Program-made: the position numbers and the translations under genes | Shown: piece after piece, positions 8,955 to 16,516 of the stretch | Position numbering within the stretch: position 1 is the stretch's first letter | How the letters are laid out: each line of letters opens with the position of its first letter | NCBI GenBank assembly: GCA_965116465.1 | Contig: OZ220687.1 | Coordinates: forward strand, 310,001 to 374,000 | DNA: 64,000 nt | From: VXNF01 sp965116465 | GTDB lineage: Bacteria > Actinomycetota > Acidimicrobiia > Acidimicrobiales > CATQHL01 | Direction of reading: 5' to 3' | The notes under the pieces: model-generated | Told to the model about the DNA's origin: nothing | Database searches by the model: none | The model's input: the letters and a program-made list of their open reading frames with translations, nothing else

Positions 8955-9695
8955 CTACTCGGGGCGACCCTGCTCGCGCCGGTCGTCCCGAAGGGTCCGG
9001 CGACTCTCCTCGATGGCCTCGAAGATCTCGTCGGTGACTTCTCGCACGGCATCGGTCAGCTGGCGTGCCCACGAGGGTCCCGCAGCCGCGGTGCCGGAAC
9101 GGCCGGGCGGGGAGCCACCGGATGCCCTGCCGGCGGTGGTCCCGGCGTCCCCGGACCGTCCCCGGGCAGCGGCGTCCTCAGCCCGCGTGGCCGACGCGGC
9201 GCTGCGCTGGGCCTGAACGGCGGCCAGACGCGCGGCGAGGCGCGCCGAGGCGGCCTGGTAACCCGAGCGCAGCAGGTACACCGTGGCCCGGCGCGTCCGG
9301 GACGGGCGCCGCGTCTCGGCTTCCCAGCCGGCGGCGGGCTCGGATGCGGCGGTGGCGTCCGCTTCGGGCGCGTCGCCGCGGCGGAACAACGAGGCGACCG
9401 CCGCGAACGGCTCGACGAGGGCCCGATAGGTCACCCGGGACAGCGACTCGGCTCGCTCGGACACGGCCTCGGCGACATCCAGCAGGCCCCCGACCCGCTG
9501 CACCTCGCCGGTCACCCGCCCGGACGCCTCCTCGATGCGCTCCACAGCCGGCAGCAGGTCGCGGCGGATCTCGCCCAGCAGGCGGCGCAACTCCCTGAGC
9601 GACCGGCTGAGGCTGACCCCCACGGCGCCGAGGACCGCCACGGCAACCACCACGGCCACGCTGGCCAGCACCACGGCAAGCTCGCCACCACTCAC
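8955..9695 (-). CDS. Single-pass membrane protein, DUF948-like
   Basis: Function unknown. The 246-residue protein has one N-terminal hydrophobic helix (LAVVLASVAVVVAVAVLGAV, about 6-26). A heptad-rich amphipathic region (about 28-95) is typical of DUF948 proteins, which often precede alaS in actinobacteria and firmicutes. The C-terminal third is low-complexity, rich in Ala, Arg, Gly and Ser, and probably disordered. The GTG start at 9695 is preceded by GGGAG, and a -10-like TATCCT lies on the minus strand at 9732-9737, giving a short leader. It is probably cotranscribed with alaS (78-base gap). The DUF948 assignment rests on architecture and context, not on a strong motif. Confidence 0.75.
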   Translation of the reverse strand: MSGGELAVVLASVAVVVAVAVLGAVGVSLSRSLRELRRLLGEIRRDLLPAVERIEEASGRVTGEVQRVGGLLDVAEAVSERAESLSRVTYRALVEPFAAVASLFRRGDAPEADATAASEPAAGWEAETRRPSRTRRATVYLLRSGYQAASARLAARLAAVQAQRSAASATRAEDAAARGRSGDAGTTAGRASGGSPPGRSGTAAAGPSWARQLTDAVREVTDEIFEAIEESRRTLRDDRREQGRPE

Positions 9696-9780
9696 GGTTA
9701 TTCTCCCTGGCCGACCCCGCGCCTCGTTGGCAGGATACTCGCACCCCTCGCCTGCGCCCGCACGGCCGCAGCCCGCGCGA

Positions 9781-10128
9781 TCAGCGCATGCCCCCCGAGC
9801 TGAGCCTCCTCCTGGCCTCGCGCCAGGTCGGGAACCGGGGACCCGGAACCTCCCAGCGCAGGAACGCCGAGGCGTCGCGGTCGGCGATCTCGTCGAAGAC
9901 GACCATCGACTGCAGGTGGGCGCCCGATCGCACGAAGTCGTCGATCGCCGCGGACTCCCGCCAGATGGACTGCGTATAGAACCGCAGCCGCAGGAAGTCG
10001 GCCCTCCGCCGGTAGCGGAGCACTCCCGGGTCGTCTCTCAGTTGGGCCTTGATCTCACCGTTGATCCCGAAGAAGCGCCGCAGGTGCCGCCAGCCCCTCA
10101 ACTGCAGCCGGGTCGCAACGACAATCAT
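9781..10128 (-). CDS. Small protein with antibiotic-monooxygenase-like (dimeric alpha/beta barrel) pattern
   Basis: Probably a small ferredoxin-like barrel protein of the ABM / spheroidene-monooxygenase-like group; the substrate is unknown. From the ATG at 10128 it is 115 residues. MIVVATRLQLRGW as first strand, LRDDPGVLRYRRRADFLRLR, FYTQSIWRESAAIDDFVRSG and AHLQSMVVFDEIAD resemble the pattern of a strand, a pre-helical basic stretch, then the W-x-(S/D)-x2-A-(I/M) segment seen in these barrels. The frame is open to 10251, but that extension would cross the promoter region of the divergent VOC gene, so the internal ATG is preferred. No catalytic residues can be named. Function is inferred from fold pattern only. 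Confidence 0.6.
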   Translation of the reverse strand: MIVVATRLQLRGWRHLRRFFGINGEIKAQLRDDPGVLRYRRRADFLRLRFYTQSIWRESAAIDDFVRSGAHLQSMVVFDEIADRDASAFLRWEVPGPRFPTWREARRRLSSGGMR

Positions 10129-10210
10129 CGGTCGTAATACTCGCGCACCCCCTGGATCCGGGGTCTGCCAGGACTTGATTGAGTCGACCCACACTGGCGC
10201 GAGATCTGCT

Positions 10211-10225
10211 TTGGTAACGTTTTCC
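10211..10225 (+). promoter_or_regulatory. Candidate LacI-type operator (TTGGTAACGTTTTCC)
   Basis: The site has the central CG and TTGG..AACGTT..CC pattern of LacI/CcpA-family operators, with the right arm one base longer. It lies 45 bases before the VOC start, in the divergent spacer heading a sugar-transport locus. No LacI-family gene is present in the window. Confidence 0.35.
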
Positions 10226-10269
10226 GGGCTGACGGGCCGGGCCATCGACATCGGAGGGGGTTAGATGAC

Positions 10270-10728
10270 ATGGTGAATGAGGCGACCGACCCCGTCGGTG
10301 TGCACCATGTCGGCATCACCGTGCGCGACGCTGATCGATCCGCCGGATTCTGGTGTGCCCTCCTCGACGTCGAGCCGATCTGGCGGAAACGTCTCTCGGG
10401 CAGGTATCTCGGCGGAGTGACGGGATATCCCGGGATAGAGCTCGAGGCCGCCTTGGTGGGATTCCCCAACGGCGTCGTGCTGGAGATCCTCGAGTACCAG
10501 ACAGACGACAAGACGCCCAACCCGACCGCCACCGCCAACCCCGGAAACGTGCACATCTGCCTGGAAGTCGTCGACGCCGACTCCATGCGGGACAAGGCCA
10601 TCTCCCTCGGGGCGAAGCCGGTGAGCACGTCCGTGATCGAGGTATCCGAAGGACCCAACGCGGGCGCACGTGTCTGCTACCTGCGAGATCCCGACGGCAT
10701 CACCTTCGAGTTCTTCCAGCGGCCATGA
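10270..10728 (+). CDS. VOC-family metalloenzyme (glyoxalase/epimerase-like)
   Basis: Vicinal oxygen chelate protein of 152 residues with two beta-alpha-beta-beta-beta modules. Candidate metal ligands are the His in GVHHVGITVRDAD, the Glu in VLEILEYQ, the His in GNVHICLEV and the Glu in ITFEFFQRP, the usual H/E/H/E set. The closest pattern is lactoylglutathione lyase or methylmalonyl-CoA epimerase. Its place ahead of a sugar-type ABC ATPase (ATGA overlap) suggests a role on a sugar-derived oxo or lactone intermediate instead. The ATG at 10270 follows GGAGGGGG with 9-base spacing. Substrate cannot be read from sequence. Confidence 0.85.
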   Translation: MVNEATDPVGVHHVGITVRDADRSAGFWCALLDVEPIWRKRLSGRYLGGVTGYPGIELEAALVGFPNGVVLEILEYQTDDKTPNPTATANPGNVHICLEVVDADSMRDKAISLGAKPVSTSVIEVSEGPNAGARVCYLRDPDGITFEFFQRP

Positions 10729-11525
10729 AGACTGCGGCGCCGGCAGCGGTCCCCGCTCTCGAGTTGCGCGGCGTGAGCAAGTCCTTCGGCGCGGTGCGGG
10801 CGGCGCGCAACATCTCCTTCACCGTCGATCGCGGCGAGGTGGTCGGCCTGCTCGGCGACAACGGCGCTGGGAAGAGCACGATCGTCAACTGCATTTCCGG
10901 TGACCTGCACTTCGACGAGGGCGCGATCCTCGTAGACGGGGATCTGGTGAGGATCGAACAGCCACAGGATGCGCGCGACCTGGGCATCGAGACGGTGCAT
11001 CAGGACCTGGCGCTGGTGGATGTCCTCGATGTCACGTCAAACATGTTTCTCGGCCGCGAGAAGCCGACGCGCTTCCGCCTCCTGCGCGCCCTCGGCTGGC
11101 TCGACCGCCGCGGCATGGAACGCGACACGCGGGAGAACCTCAACCGGCTGCACATCCAGATCCCATCGGTGCGCACCCCTGTCACCCACCTGTCCGGCGG
11201 GCAACGACAGGCGGTGTCGGTGGGGCGGGCGGTGCTGTGGGGCCATCACATCGTCCTGCTCGACGAGCCCGCCGCCGCCCTGGGTGTCGAGCAGACGGAA
11301 CTCGTGCTGGGTCTCATCAAGCGGCTTCGCCACGAAGGAGTGGCGGTGCTTCTCATCAGCCACAACATGCACGACGTGCTCGAGGTCTGCGACCGGGTCG
11401 TGGTCATGCGTCACGGCGCCATGATCGGGGAGATCCGCGACTTGTCCCGGACGACGCCCCGAGACCTCGTCGACCTCATCACGGGCGTCACCCTGGGCGA
11501 GGTCGACACCGCGCGCCACAACTAG
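10725..11525 (+). CDS. Single-domain sugar-type ABC transporter ATPase
   Basis: ATP-hydrolysing subunit of a carbohydrate (CUT2-like) importer, 266 residues. It shows Walker A (GDNGAGKST), Q-loop (ETVHQDLALV), signature (HLSGGQRQAVSVGRA), Walker B (IVLLDEPAAALG) and switch His (LLISHNMHD). RbsA/XylG-type ATPases normally hold two such domains in about 500 residues; this one has one, like FrcA, and presumably homodimerises. I chose the ATG at 10725, which overlaps the VOC stop (ATGA). Its likely partners, a CUT2 permease and binding protein, are on the opposite strand at 15405-17689, so the transporter is split across two transcripts. Confidence 0.9.
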   Translation: MKTAAPAAVPALELRGVSKSFGAVRAARNISFTVDRGEVVGLLGDNGAGKSTIVNCISGDLHFDEGAILVDGDLVRIEQPQDARDLGIETVHQDLALVDVLDVTSNMFLGREKPTRFRLLRALGWLDRRGMERDTRENLNRLHIQIPSVRTPVTHLSGGQRQAVSVGRAVLWGHHIVLLDEPAAALGVEQTELVLGLIKRLRHEGVAVLLISHNMHDVLEVCDRVVVMRHGAMIGEIRDLSRTTPRDLVDLITGVTLGEVDTARHN

Positions 11526-11547
11526 GCGTCTCGCGGCGCTCCGGCCG

Positions 11548-12255
11548 TCACGTCATCACCCAGCCGCCGTTGACGTCGACGGAGGCACCGGTCATGTAGC
11601 CGGCTGCATCCGAGGCGAGGAAGGCGACCACCTCGCCGATCTCGTGCGGCTGCGCCGCTCGGCCGAGCGGAATCTGCGACATCCACGAGGCGCGGTCCTC
11701 CGCGGTGACGTGCTCGGTCATGAAGCTGTCGACGAACCCGGGCAGCACCGCGTTCACGGTCACCCCCGACGGGCCGTAGTTGCGGGCGAAGTTCTTCGTC
11801 AAGGAGACGATGGCGGCCTTCGTCGCGTTGTAGACCGCCGACTGCGACACGCCGCCGGTGCGAGCACCCACGCTGGAGATGTTGACTATGCGGCCCCACC
11901 CCCGCTCCGCCATCCCGCCCACGAGGTCCCTCGAAAGGAGGAACATGGCGCGCAGATTCACCGCGATCGTGGCGTCGAACTCCGCGACGGTGAAGTCCTC
12001 GATGGGCTTGTGCACGAAGATCGCAGCGCTGTTCACCAGGATGTCGACCGGTCCTGCCTCGGCGACGACGCGAGCGCATTCCTCCGGCCGGGCGAGGTCG
12101 GCTTGTGTCGCCACGTCGACCTCGATCTCGTGATCGAGCACGTCCACCCCGATGACCCGGTGCCCGTCGGCGCGCAACCGGGTGACGATGGCGCCGCCGA
12201 TGCCACGCGCCGACCCGGTGACAAGCGCGATGCGGTGCCGCCCGCCCGCGCTCAT
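11548..12255 (-). CDS. SDR-family oxidoreductase (FabG-like)
   Basis: Classical short-chain dehydrogenase of 235 residues. The cofactor motif is ALVTGSARGIGGAI and IGVDVLD follows strand 2, an Asp that favours NAD. NSAAIFVHKP is the NAG-region variant. The catalytic set is Asn in the IAVNLRAM helix region, Ser in VNISSVGARTGG, and Tyr and Lys in YNATKAAIV. It ends in NGGWVMT. The ATG overlaps the stop of the upstream 36-codon ORF (ATGA), so translation is probably coupled. It is a paralogue of the SDR at 12446-13147, which ends in the same seven residues. A role in oxidising the transported sugar or polyol is inferred from the neighbours. Confidence 0.88.
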   Translation of the reverse strand: MSAGGRHRIALVTGSARGIGGAIVTRLRADGHRVIGVDVLDHEIEVDVATQADLARPEECARVVAEAGPVDILVNSAAIFVHKPIEDFTVAEFDATIAVNLRAMFLLSRDLVGGMAERGWGRIVNISSVGARTGGVSQSAVYNATKAAIVSLTKNFARNYGPSGVTVNAVLPGFVDSFMTEHVTAEDRASWMSQIPLGRAAQPHEIGEVVAFLASDAAGYMTGASVDVNGGWVMT

Positions 12256-12362
12256 ATCCGGTACGCCCGCTGGGCGTTCCCGGCCGGGAACGCCGCCTGG
12301 CGGTCTGCAGAGCCCACGGCCGGCTGAGTGAATCCGTGCGTGCCTACCAACTCATCGGTCAC
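12252..12362 (-). CDS. 36-codon leader ORF coupled to the SDR gene; resembles an amidohydrolase C-terminus
   Basis: A short frame with all the parts of a translated gene: TAGGTT on the minus strand at 12385-12390 as a -10, AGGAGGTG at 12367-12374, GTG at 12362, and a stop that overlaps the SDR ATG (ATGA). The 36-residue product begins VTDELVGTHGFTQPAVG and ends FPAGNAQRAYRI. That ending resembles the last turn of amidohydrolase-family proteins, which often finish with a GGNAxRLYGL-like motif. It may be the remnant of an internally deleted amidohydrolase gene, a coupling leader, or a true small protein. The family resemblance is from memory of motifs and is modest. Confidence 0.55.
   Translation of the reverse strand: MTDELVGTHGFTQPAVGSADRQAAFPAGNAQRAYRI
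12273..12294. repeat. 22-bp perfect palindrome inside the leader ORF
   Basis: GGCGTTCCCGG followed at once by its exact reverse complement, no spacer. It lies within the 36-codon ORF, upstream of the SDR ribosome entry region. It could be a dimeric regulator site or an RNA hairpin that tunes coupling. Confidence 0.55.
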
Positions 12363-12384
12363 GTGGCACCTCCTGTCCCGCTCC

Positions 12385-12390
12385 AACCTA
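12385..12390 (-). promoter_or_regulatory. -10 box TAGGTT for leader ORF and SDR
   Basis: Minus-strand TAGGTT lies 10 bases upstream of the AGGAGGTG of the leader ORF, implying a very short untranslated leader. It is divergent from the TAGGCT box at 12434-12439. Confidence 0.45.
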
Positions 12391-12433
12391 GCCAGTGATC
12401 TCGAATCGTTTCTTGCCCTCGTCGTCTCATGGC

Positions 12434-12439
12434 TAGGCT
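12434..12439 (+). promoter_or_regulatory. -10 box TAGGCT ahead of plus-strand SDR
   Basis: TAGGCT is followed by 6 bases (GATCCC) and then ATA, where the SDR reading frame begins. The spacing matches other leaderless genes in this window, which is the main argument for an ATA start. Confidence 0.5.
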
Positions 12440-12445
12440 GATCCC

Positions 12446-13147
12446 ATAGTCAGGACCGCCCTCGTCACCGGCAGTGCGCAGGGGATCGGTCGGGCCGCCG
12501 CCGAGGCACTCGCCGCCGCGGGACATCGAGTCCACGGGCTCGATGTGCGGCCCCACACCGATGCCGCCTTCGAAGCCATCCAGGCCGACCTGGCCGACAC
12601 CGGCACCTGCCGGCGGGTCGTCGCCGGGATCGGGGCGGTCGACATCCTGGTGAACAATGCGGCGATCCTGGTCGAGAAGCCCGTCGACGAGTTCAGCGAC
12701 GACGAGTTCGATCGGACGATGGCGGTCAACCTCCGGGCCCCGTTCGTGCTCTCGGTGGCGGCCGTGACCGGCATGGCGGAGCGCGGTTGGGGCCGGATCA
12801 TCAACGTGTCCAGCACCGGCGCCCGGACGGGCGGCATCTCCCAATCGTGCGTCTACTCGGCCTCGAAGGCAGGCATCGTCAGCATCACCAAGAACTTCGC
12901 CCGCAACTACGGCCGGTCCGGCGTCACCGTGAACGCCGTGCTCCCCGGGGCGATCAACACCCCGATGGCCCGCGGCCAGTTCGACAAGGATCCCGACCTG
13001 GAGTCGTCGGTGCTCGCCGCCAGCCCGCTGCACCGTCTGGGGGAGGGATCGGAGGTGGCTGCGGTCATCGCGTTCCTGGCCTCCGACGATGCGTCCTACA
13101 TCAACGGAGCGAGCCTCGACGTCAACGGAGGGTGGGTGATGACCTAG
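12446..13147 (+). CDS. SDR-family oxidoreductase with no canonical start codon
   Basis: Short-chain dehydrogenase, about 233 residues, paralogous to the minus-strand SDR. The cofactor motif reads ALVTGSAQGIGRAA, with HGLDVR after strand 2, VNNAAILVEKP, INVSSTGARTGG, catalytic Tyr and Lys in YSASKAGIV, and the shared end NGGWVMT. The first in-frame ATG (12545) would cut off the whole nucleotide-binding motif. Upstream of the motif the frame reads GCT GAT CCC ATA GTC AGG after a stop at 12434, so no ATG, GTG or TTG is available. ATA at 12446 is the best-placed codon, 6 bases after TAGGCT. Alternatives are a sequence error or a start lost by mutation in an otherwise intact gene. Confidence 0.8.
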   Translation: MVRTALVTGSAQGIGRAAAEALAAAGHRVHGLDVRPHTDAAFEAIQADLADTGTCRRVVAGIGAVDILVNNAAILVEKPVDEFSDDEFDRTMAVNLRAPFVLSVAAVTGMAERGWGRIINVSSTGARTGGISQSCVYSASKAGIVSITKNFARNYGRSGVTVNAVLPGAINTPMARGQFDKDPDLESSVLAASPLHRLGEGSEVAAVIAFLASDDASYINGASLDVNGGWVMT

Positions 13148-13207
13148 TGCGGGGCGAGCCGGTCATCTCCGAAGCAGGCTGAGCAGCCCCTTCCCGTCAG
13201 CCGGACA

Positions 13208-14272
13208 TCAGCGCACCGCCGCCACGCGTCCCGTGGCGGCGCTCCGGTAGGCGGCTTCAGTGATCTCCACCGATCTCGCCCCGACGTGTCCCGGTGACCG
13301 GTTGCGGGTGTCGCGTCCCAGGGCGAGGTCGATCAGCGTGTGCACCGGGCCGTCGCAGTCGTAGTCCCCGGCGTGGTCGTGGAGTTCGAGAGCGATGTCC
13401 CGGCCGGAGCCGCCGAACCAGTGGACGAGTTCACGCCCCAGATCCACTGACAGCATTCCTTCGGACCCGATGATGCGCACCGACAGGACGTGCTTGTTGC
13501 CTCGGTAACCCAGGTGGCACGAAGTCCCCGAGACCGTGCCGATGGCCCCATTGGTGAATCGGACCGACATCGCGTCATGGAGCTCGACGGGCGCCTCGAG
13601 TGGCGCCGTCATCATGGAGAACACCTCCGACGCCCGCAGGTACTCGGCCAACCACAGCGCCAGGCCGAGTGCGTGGGACACCTGGGCCTGGGCGTATCCG
13701 CCCCCCGAGAGGGAGGGGTCCGTATAGGTCTCGGGTCGTGCCGTCGCATCCGGCGACCCCGCGTCGTACGGCCGCGCCTCGGCGAGCAGCTCGCGCGCCG
13801 CCGAGGACATGTCGACCATCACGTGCTCCACCTCGCCGAAGCCCCCGTGCTCCTCGACCAGCTCCTTGGCGCGGGCCACCATCGGCTTGTAGTTCCAGCC
13901 GAGCGCCAGGACGAGGTGTCGCCCGAGCCGCTCGGCTGTCTCGACGAGATCCCAGGCATCGGCGGGGTCGATCGTGAACGGCTTCTCGACCATGACATGG
14001 GCACCCGCCTCCATCGCGGCCTTGGCGTGCTCGTAGTGGTACCGGTTGGGACTGGAGACGATGCAGAGGTCCAAGCCCATCTCGAGGAGTTCGCGGTGAT
14101 CGGTGACGCCGCGCTCGAACCCGAACTGTTCGGTGATCCACGGGATGAGCGCCTGCTCGGGCCGCGCGAAGCCGGCGAGTGCGACGTCGTCGGTGCGCTT
14201 CGCCAGGTTGGGGATGTGGGAGGCGACGGCCCACGAGCCGGCTCCGATCACGCCCGCTCTCAGCCGAGGCAT
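13208..14272 (-). CDS. Gfo/Idh/MocA-family oxidoreductase
   Basis: NAD(P)-dependent dehydrogenase of sugars, inositols or their derivatives, 354 residues. The N-terminal Rossmann fold shows GVIGAGSWAVASHIP and the CIVSSPNRYHYEHAK segment. HVMVEKPFTID carries the conserved EKP Lys, and GWNYKP follows where many family members have the substrate-site start. The C-terminal alpha/beta domain includes SLSGGGYAQAQVSHALGL. It begins three bases after the phosphotriesterase-like gene stops, so it is last in a four-gene unit of binding protein, permease, lactonase and dehydrogenase. The substrate is unknown; the cluster suggests oxidation of the imported sugar or polyol. Confidence 0.9.
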   Translation of the reverse strand: MPRLRAGVIGAGSWAVASHIPNLAKRTDDVALAGFARPEQALIPWITEQFGFERGVTDHRELLEMGLDLCIVSSPNRYHYEHAKAAMEAGAHVMVEKPFTIDPADAWDLVETAERLGRHLVLALGWNYKPMVARAKELVEEHGGFGEVEHVMVDMSSAARELLAEARPYDAGSPDATARPETYTDPSLSGGGYAQAQVSHALGLALWLAEYLRASEVFSMMTAPLEAPVELHDAMSVRFTNGAIGTVSGTSCHLGYRGNKHVLSVRIIGSEGMLSVDLGRELVHWFGGSGRDIALELHDHAGDYDCDGPVHTLIDLALGRDTRNRSPGHVGARSVEITEAAYRSAATGRVAAVR

Positions 14273-14275
14273 CCC

Positions 14276-15376
14276 TCAGAGCCCACCGGCGCCGGTCATG
14301 CTGAACACCCGCTGCGGGTTTGCTCGCAGGATCGTGTCGAGAACCTCCTGGGACGTGCCCCGCCTGCGCATCCACGGGACGATGTGCTCCACGATGTAGT
14401 CGTAGCCGTGCCCGCCGTAGCGGTGCAGGCGGTGCTTGGTGCAGATGTCCATCGACATGAGGACCCGTTCCGTGAACCCGTGCTCGACCAGGAGATCCAC
14501 CCGGTCGAGACGTTCGGCGTCGTTCGGCATCGACAGCCCGGCCGGACGCCTCGGCACGAGTCCGGCGTCGGTCATCACGCCCACGGTGGGGAACATGGAG
14601 GTCTCCTGGCCGAAGATGTCGTACTCGAGGTAGACGCCGGTCTCGGCGAGGTCCAAGACCTCCTTCGGCTCGAGGACAGTCCGGTCGATGTGGGCGATGA
14701 TGATCCTGCTCGTGTCCAGGCCGGCGGTGGTGAGCACGTCGATGATCTCGGCCGGGGCGGCAGGATCGCGGCCCGGGTGCACCATCACTGCGGCGTCCGT
14801 CTCCAGCGAGGCGATGGCGGCGGCGCGCAGTGCCTTGCGTTCGGAGTCCCGCAGCGGCCAGTAGCAGCCCATCTCGCCGATGAGCCCGGCCTTGACGCCG
14901 GTGTCGTCGATCCCCTCGGTGAGCTCGCGGATCATCTCGGCCGCCAGGTCGGTGTCGGATCGCCGGTCCATGTCGGCGGGATGGGTCTCGGCGACGTAGA
15001 ACCCGGTGCCGGCGACGATCTTGACCCCGGTGGCCCGAGAGACCCGGAACAGCGCCCTGGGGTCGCGTGCGATCCACCGCGTCGTCGGGTCGACGATGCT
15101 GTCGCCGCCGGCCCGGTGGTACCACCGAACCTCCTCGATGGCGACCTCCTCGTCGTACAGCTGGAGGTTGTCGACGTTGCTGGTCCAGTACTGGCGGACC
15201 CATTCGATGTTGCTCTCCGACACCGGCTCGTGGGCCCGGAAGCGCTCCGACGCCTCCTGCGGCTCGACGAACGACGGGTTGAGCAGGAAGACGTGCTCGT
15301 GGGGCATCGTCACGCCGAGCTCCTCCGGTGCGACGGGGCCGGTCACCGTCTGGACGAATGGCGCAGTCCCGGTCAT
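14276..15376 (-). CDS. Phosphotriesterase-family amidohydrolase, probable lactonase
   Basis: TIM-barrel binuclear metal hydrolase of 366 residues. VTMPHEHVFL gives the HxH of strand 1. GVKAGLIGEMG holds the Lys or Glu that bridges the metals, VMVHPGRD and IIIAHIDRT the two later His, and LMSMDICTKH the final Asp. Members near sugar transporters are usually lactonases rather than organophosphate hydrolases. The start is the ATG at 15376, five codons inside the longest frame, because GGAGGAG lies just upstream. It sits 28 bases after the permease gene. Hydrolysis of a sugar lactone made by one of the neighbouring dehydrogenases is a reasonable inference. Confidence 0.88.
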   Translation of the reverse strand: MTGTAPFVQTVTGPVAPEELGVTMPHEHVFLLNPSFVEPQEASERFRAHEPVSESNIEWVRQYWTSNVDNLQLYDEEVAIEEVRWYHRAGGDSIVDPTTRWIARDPRALFRVSRATGVKIVAGTGFYVAETHPADMDRRSDTDLAAEMIRELTEGIDDTGVKAGLIGEMGCYWPLRDSERKALRAAAIASLETDAAVMVHPGRDPAAPAEIIDVLTTAGLDTSRIIIAHIDRTVLEPKEVLDLAETGVYLEYDIFGQETSMFPTVGVMTDAGLVPRRPAGLSMPNDAERLDRVDLLVEHGFTERVLMSMDICTKHRLHRYGGHGYDYIVEHIVPWMRRRGTSQEVLDTILRANPQRVFSMTGAGGL

Positions 15377-15404
15377 GCGTGCTCCTCCCACCGAACTCGT
15401 CGGG

Positions 15405-16391
15405 TCACCGCTGGCTCACCCTGATCCTGAACTGGTCGAAGGCGACCGCCGACAGCAGGAGGGCGCCCAGGATGATCTCCTGCCAGAACGACTGAACGCT
15501 CAGCAGGTTGAGGCCGTTGTCGAGCAGTCCGATGATGAAGACCGCGACGATCGTGCCCATCATGGAGCCACGGCCACCGCTGAGGCTGGCGCCGCCCAGG
15601 ATGACCGCGGTGATCACTTGCAGTTCGAGCCCCTGAGCGGCGATGGGTGACGAGGCCCCGAGCTGCGACACCAGGATCAGGCCGGCGAGGATCGCGCTCA
15701 GCGCCGACAGCAGGAAACCGACGACGATGTTCCTGCTCACCTTGATGCCGGCGAGGCGGGCGGCCCGGTCGTCGCCGCCCATCGCGTAGATGTGCTTCCC
15801 GAACCTGGTGAATCGCAGGACCAGGTAGTAGAGCAACGCCACGAGGGCGAACATGTACGCCGAGAGTGGAACAGTCAGGATCCGGTTGGTCCCGAGCGCA
15901 CCGAACCCGTCGAGAATGAGCGTCTGGCCTCCGGAGACCAGTTTGGCGGCGCCCCGGAAAGCGGCGAGCGTCGCCAGGGTCGTGATGATCGAATTGACCC
16001 GGAATACGACCACTCCCACCGCATTGATGATCCCGACCAGCAGGCCGGCTCCGATGGCGGCGAAGATGGCCAGCGTCAGCGACGTGGGGGCCACGTTCGC
16101 CATCACCATCCCGACGAACACGGCGCAGGAGGCGACCGACAGGTCGACCTGCCCGGCGATGAGCAGCATCGTCGCAGGGGCGGCGATGATCCCGAGCACC
16201 GCCACGTTGGTGACGACGTTGACCAGGTTGTTCGGTCTCAGGAGGAACTCCGACCGGATCGCGAAGAAGGCGCCGAGGGCGAGCAGCACCACGAGCAACG
16301 CGGCCCACTCCGGAACGCGCCCGAGCCGCGATCGGGTTCGAACGTCCCGCCCAGCGGTGTCGGCGGGACTCGATGCCTTGGTTGTCCTCAC
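15405..16391 (-). CDS. CUT2-type sugar ABC transporter permease
   Basis: Integral membrane subunit of the BPD_transp_2 (RbsC/XylH/FrcC) family, 328 residues, with about 8-10 hydrophobic segments. Family features include VDLSVASCAVFVGMV (the GxxDLSVG-like segment), VNSIITTLATLAAFRG, FGKHIYAMGGDDRAARLAGI, the cytoplasmic coupling region, and ITAVILGGASLSGGRGSM. The N-terminal 35 residues are polar and probably cytosolic. The start is GTG at 16391. The binding-protein gene ends 125 bases upstream, with a strong hairpin between them, a usual way of keeping binding protein in excess. The matching ATPase is at 10725-11525 on the other strand. Confidence 0.92.
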   Translation of the reverse strand: MRTTKASSPADTAGRDVRTRSRLGRVPEWAALLVVLLALGAFFAIRSEFLLRPNNLVNVVTNVAVLGIIAAPATMLLIAGQVDLSVASCAVFVGMVMANVAPTSLTLAIFAAIGAGLLVGIINAVGVVVFRVNSIITTLATLAAFRGAAKLVSGGQTLILDGFGALGTNRILTVPLSAYMFALVALLYYLVLRFTRFGKHIYAMGGDDRAARLAGIKVSRNIVVGFLLSALSAILAGLILVSQLGASSPIAAQGLELQVITAVILGGASLSGGRGSMMGTIVAVFIIGLLDNGLNLLSVQSFWQEIILGALLLSAVAFDQFRIRVSQR

Positions 16392-16449
16392 CGTCGATCT
16401 CCTGCCTCAGCACCTCGTTGGGGCCTTCGGTCGTCCGGTCGAAGAGGGA

Positions 16450-16481
16450 ACCCCGGGCCCTTCGCCGGAGGGGCCCGGGGT
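16450..16481 (-). terminator. Attenuating hairpin between binding-protein and permease genes
   Basis: An 11-bp perfect GC stem (ACCCCGGGCCC and its complement) with a 10-base loop, in the 125-base gap after the binding-protein stop. It has no T-run, so it may act as an RNA stabiliser or partial terminator. Confidence 0.65.
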
Positions 16482-16516
16482 CCTGGTGCACTCAGGCTTC
16501 CATCGATCCTGGGTCG

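Noticed and set aside
5412..9803. Very long plus-strand open frame (1463 codons) opposite alaS
   Set aside because: It is the antisense shadow of alaS and its neighbours. The composition is His/Gln/Arg/Gly-rich, with no motif, and the minus strand encodes verified protein motifs.
12545..13147. ATG 12545 as the SDR start
   Set aside because: It would remove the cofactor-binding motif that is encoded in frame just upstream.
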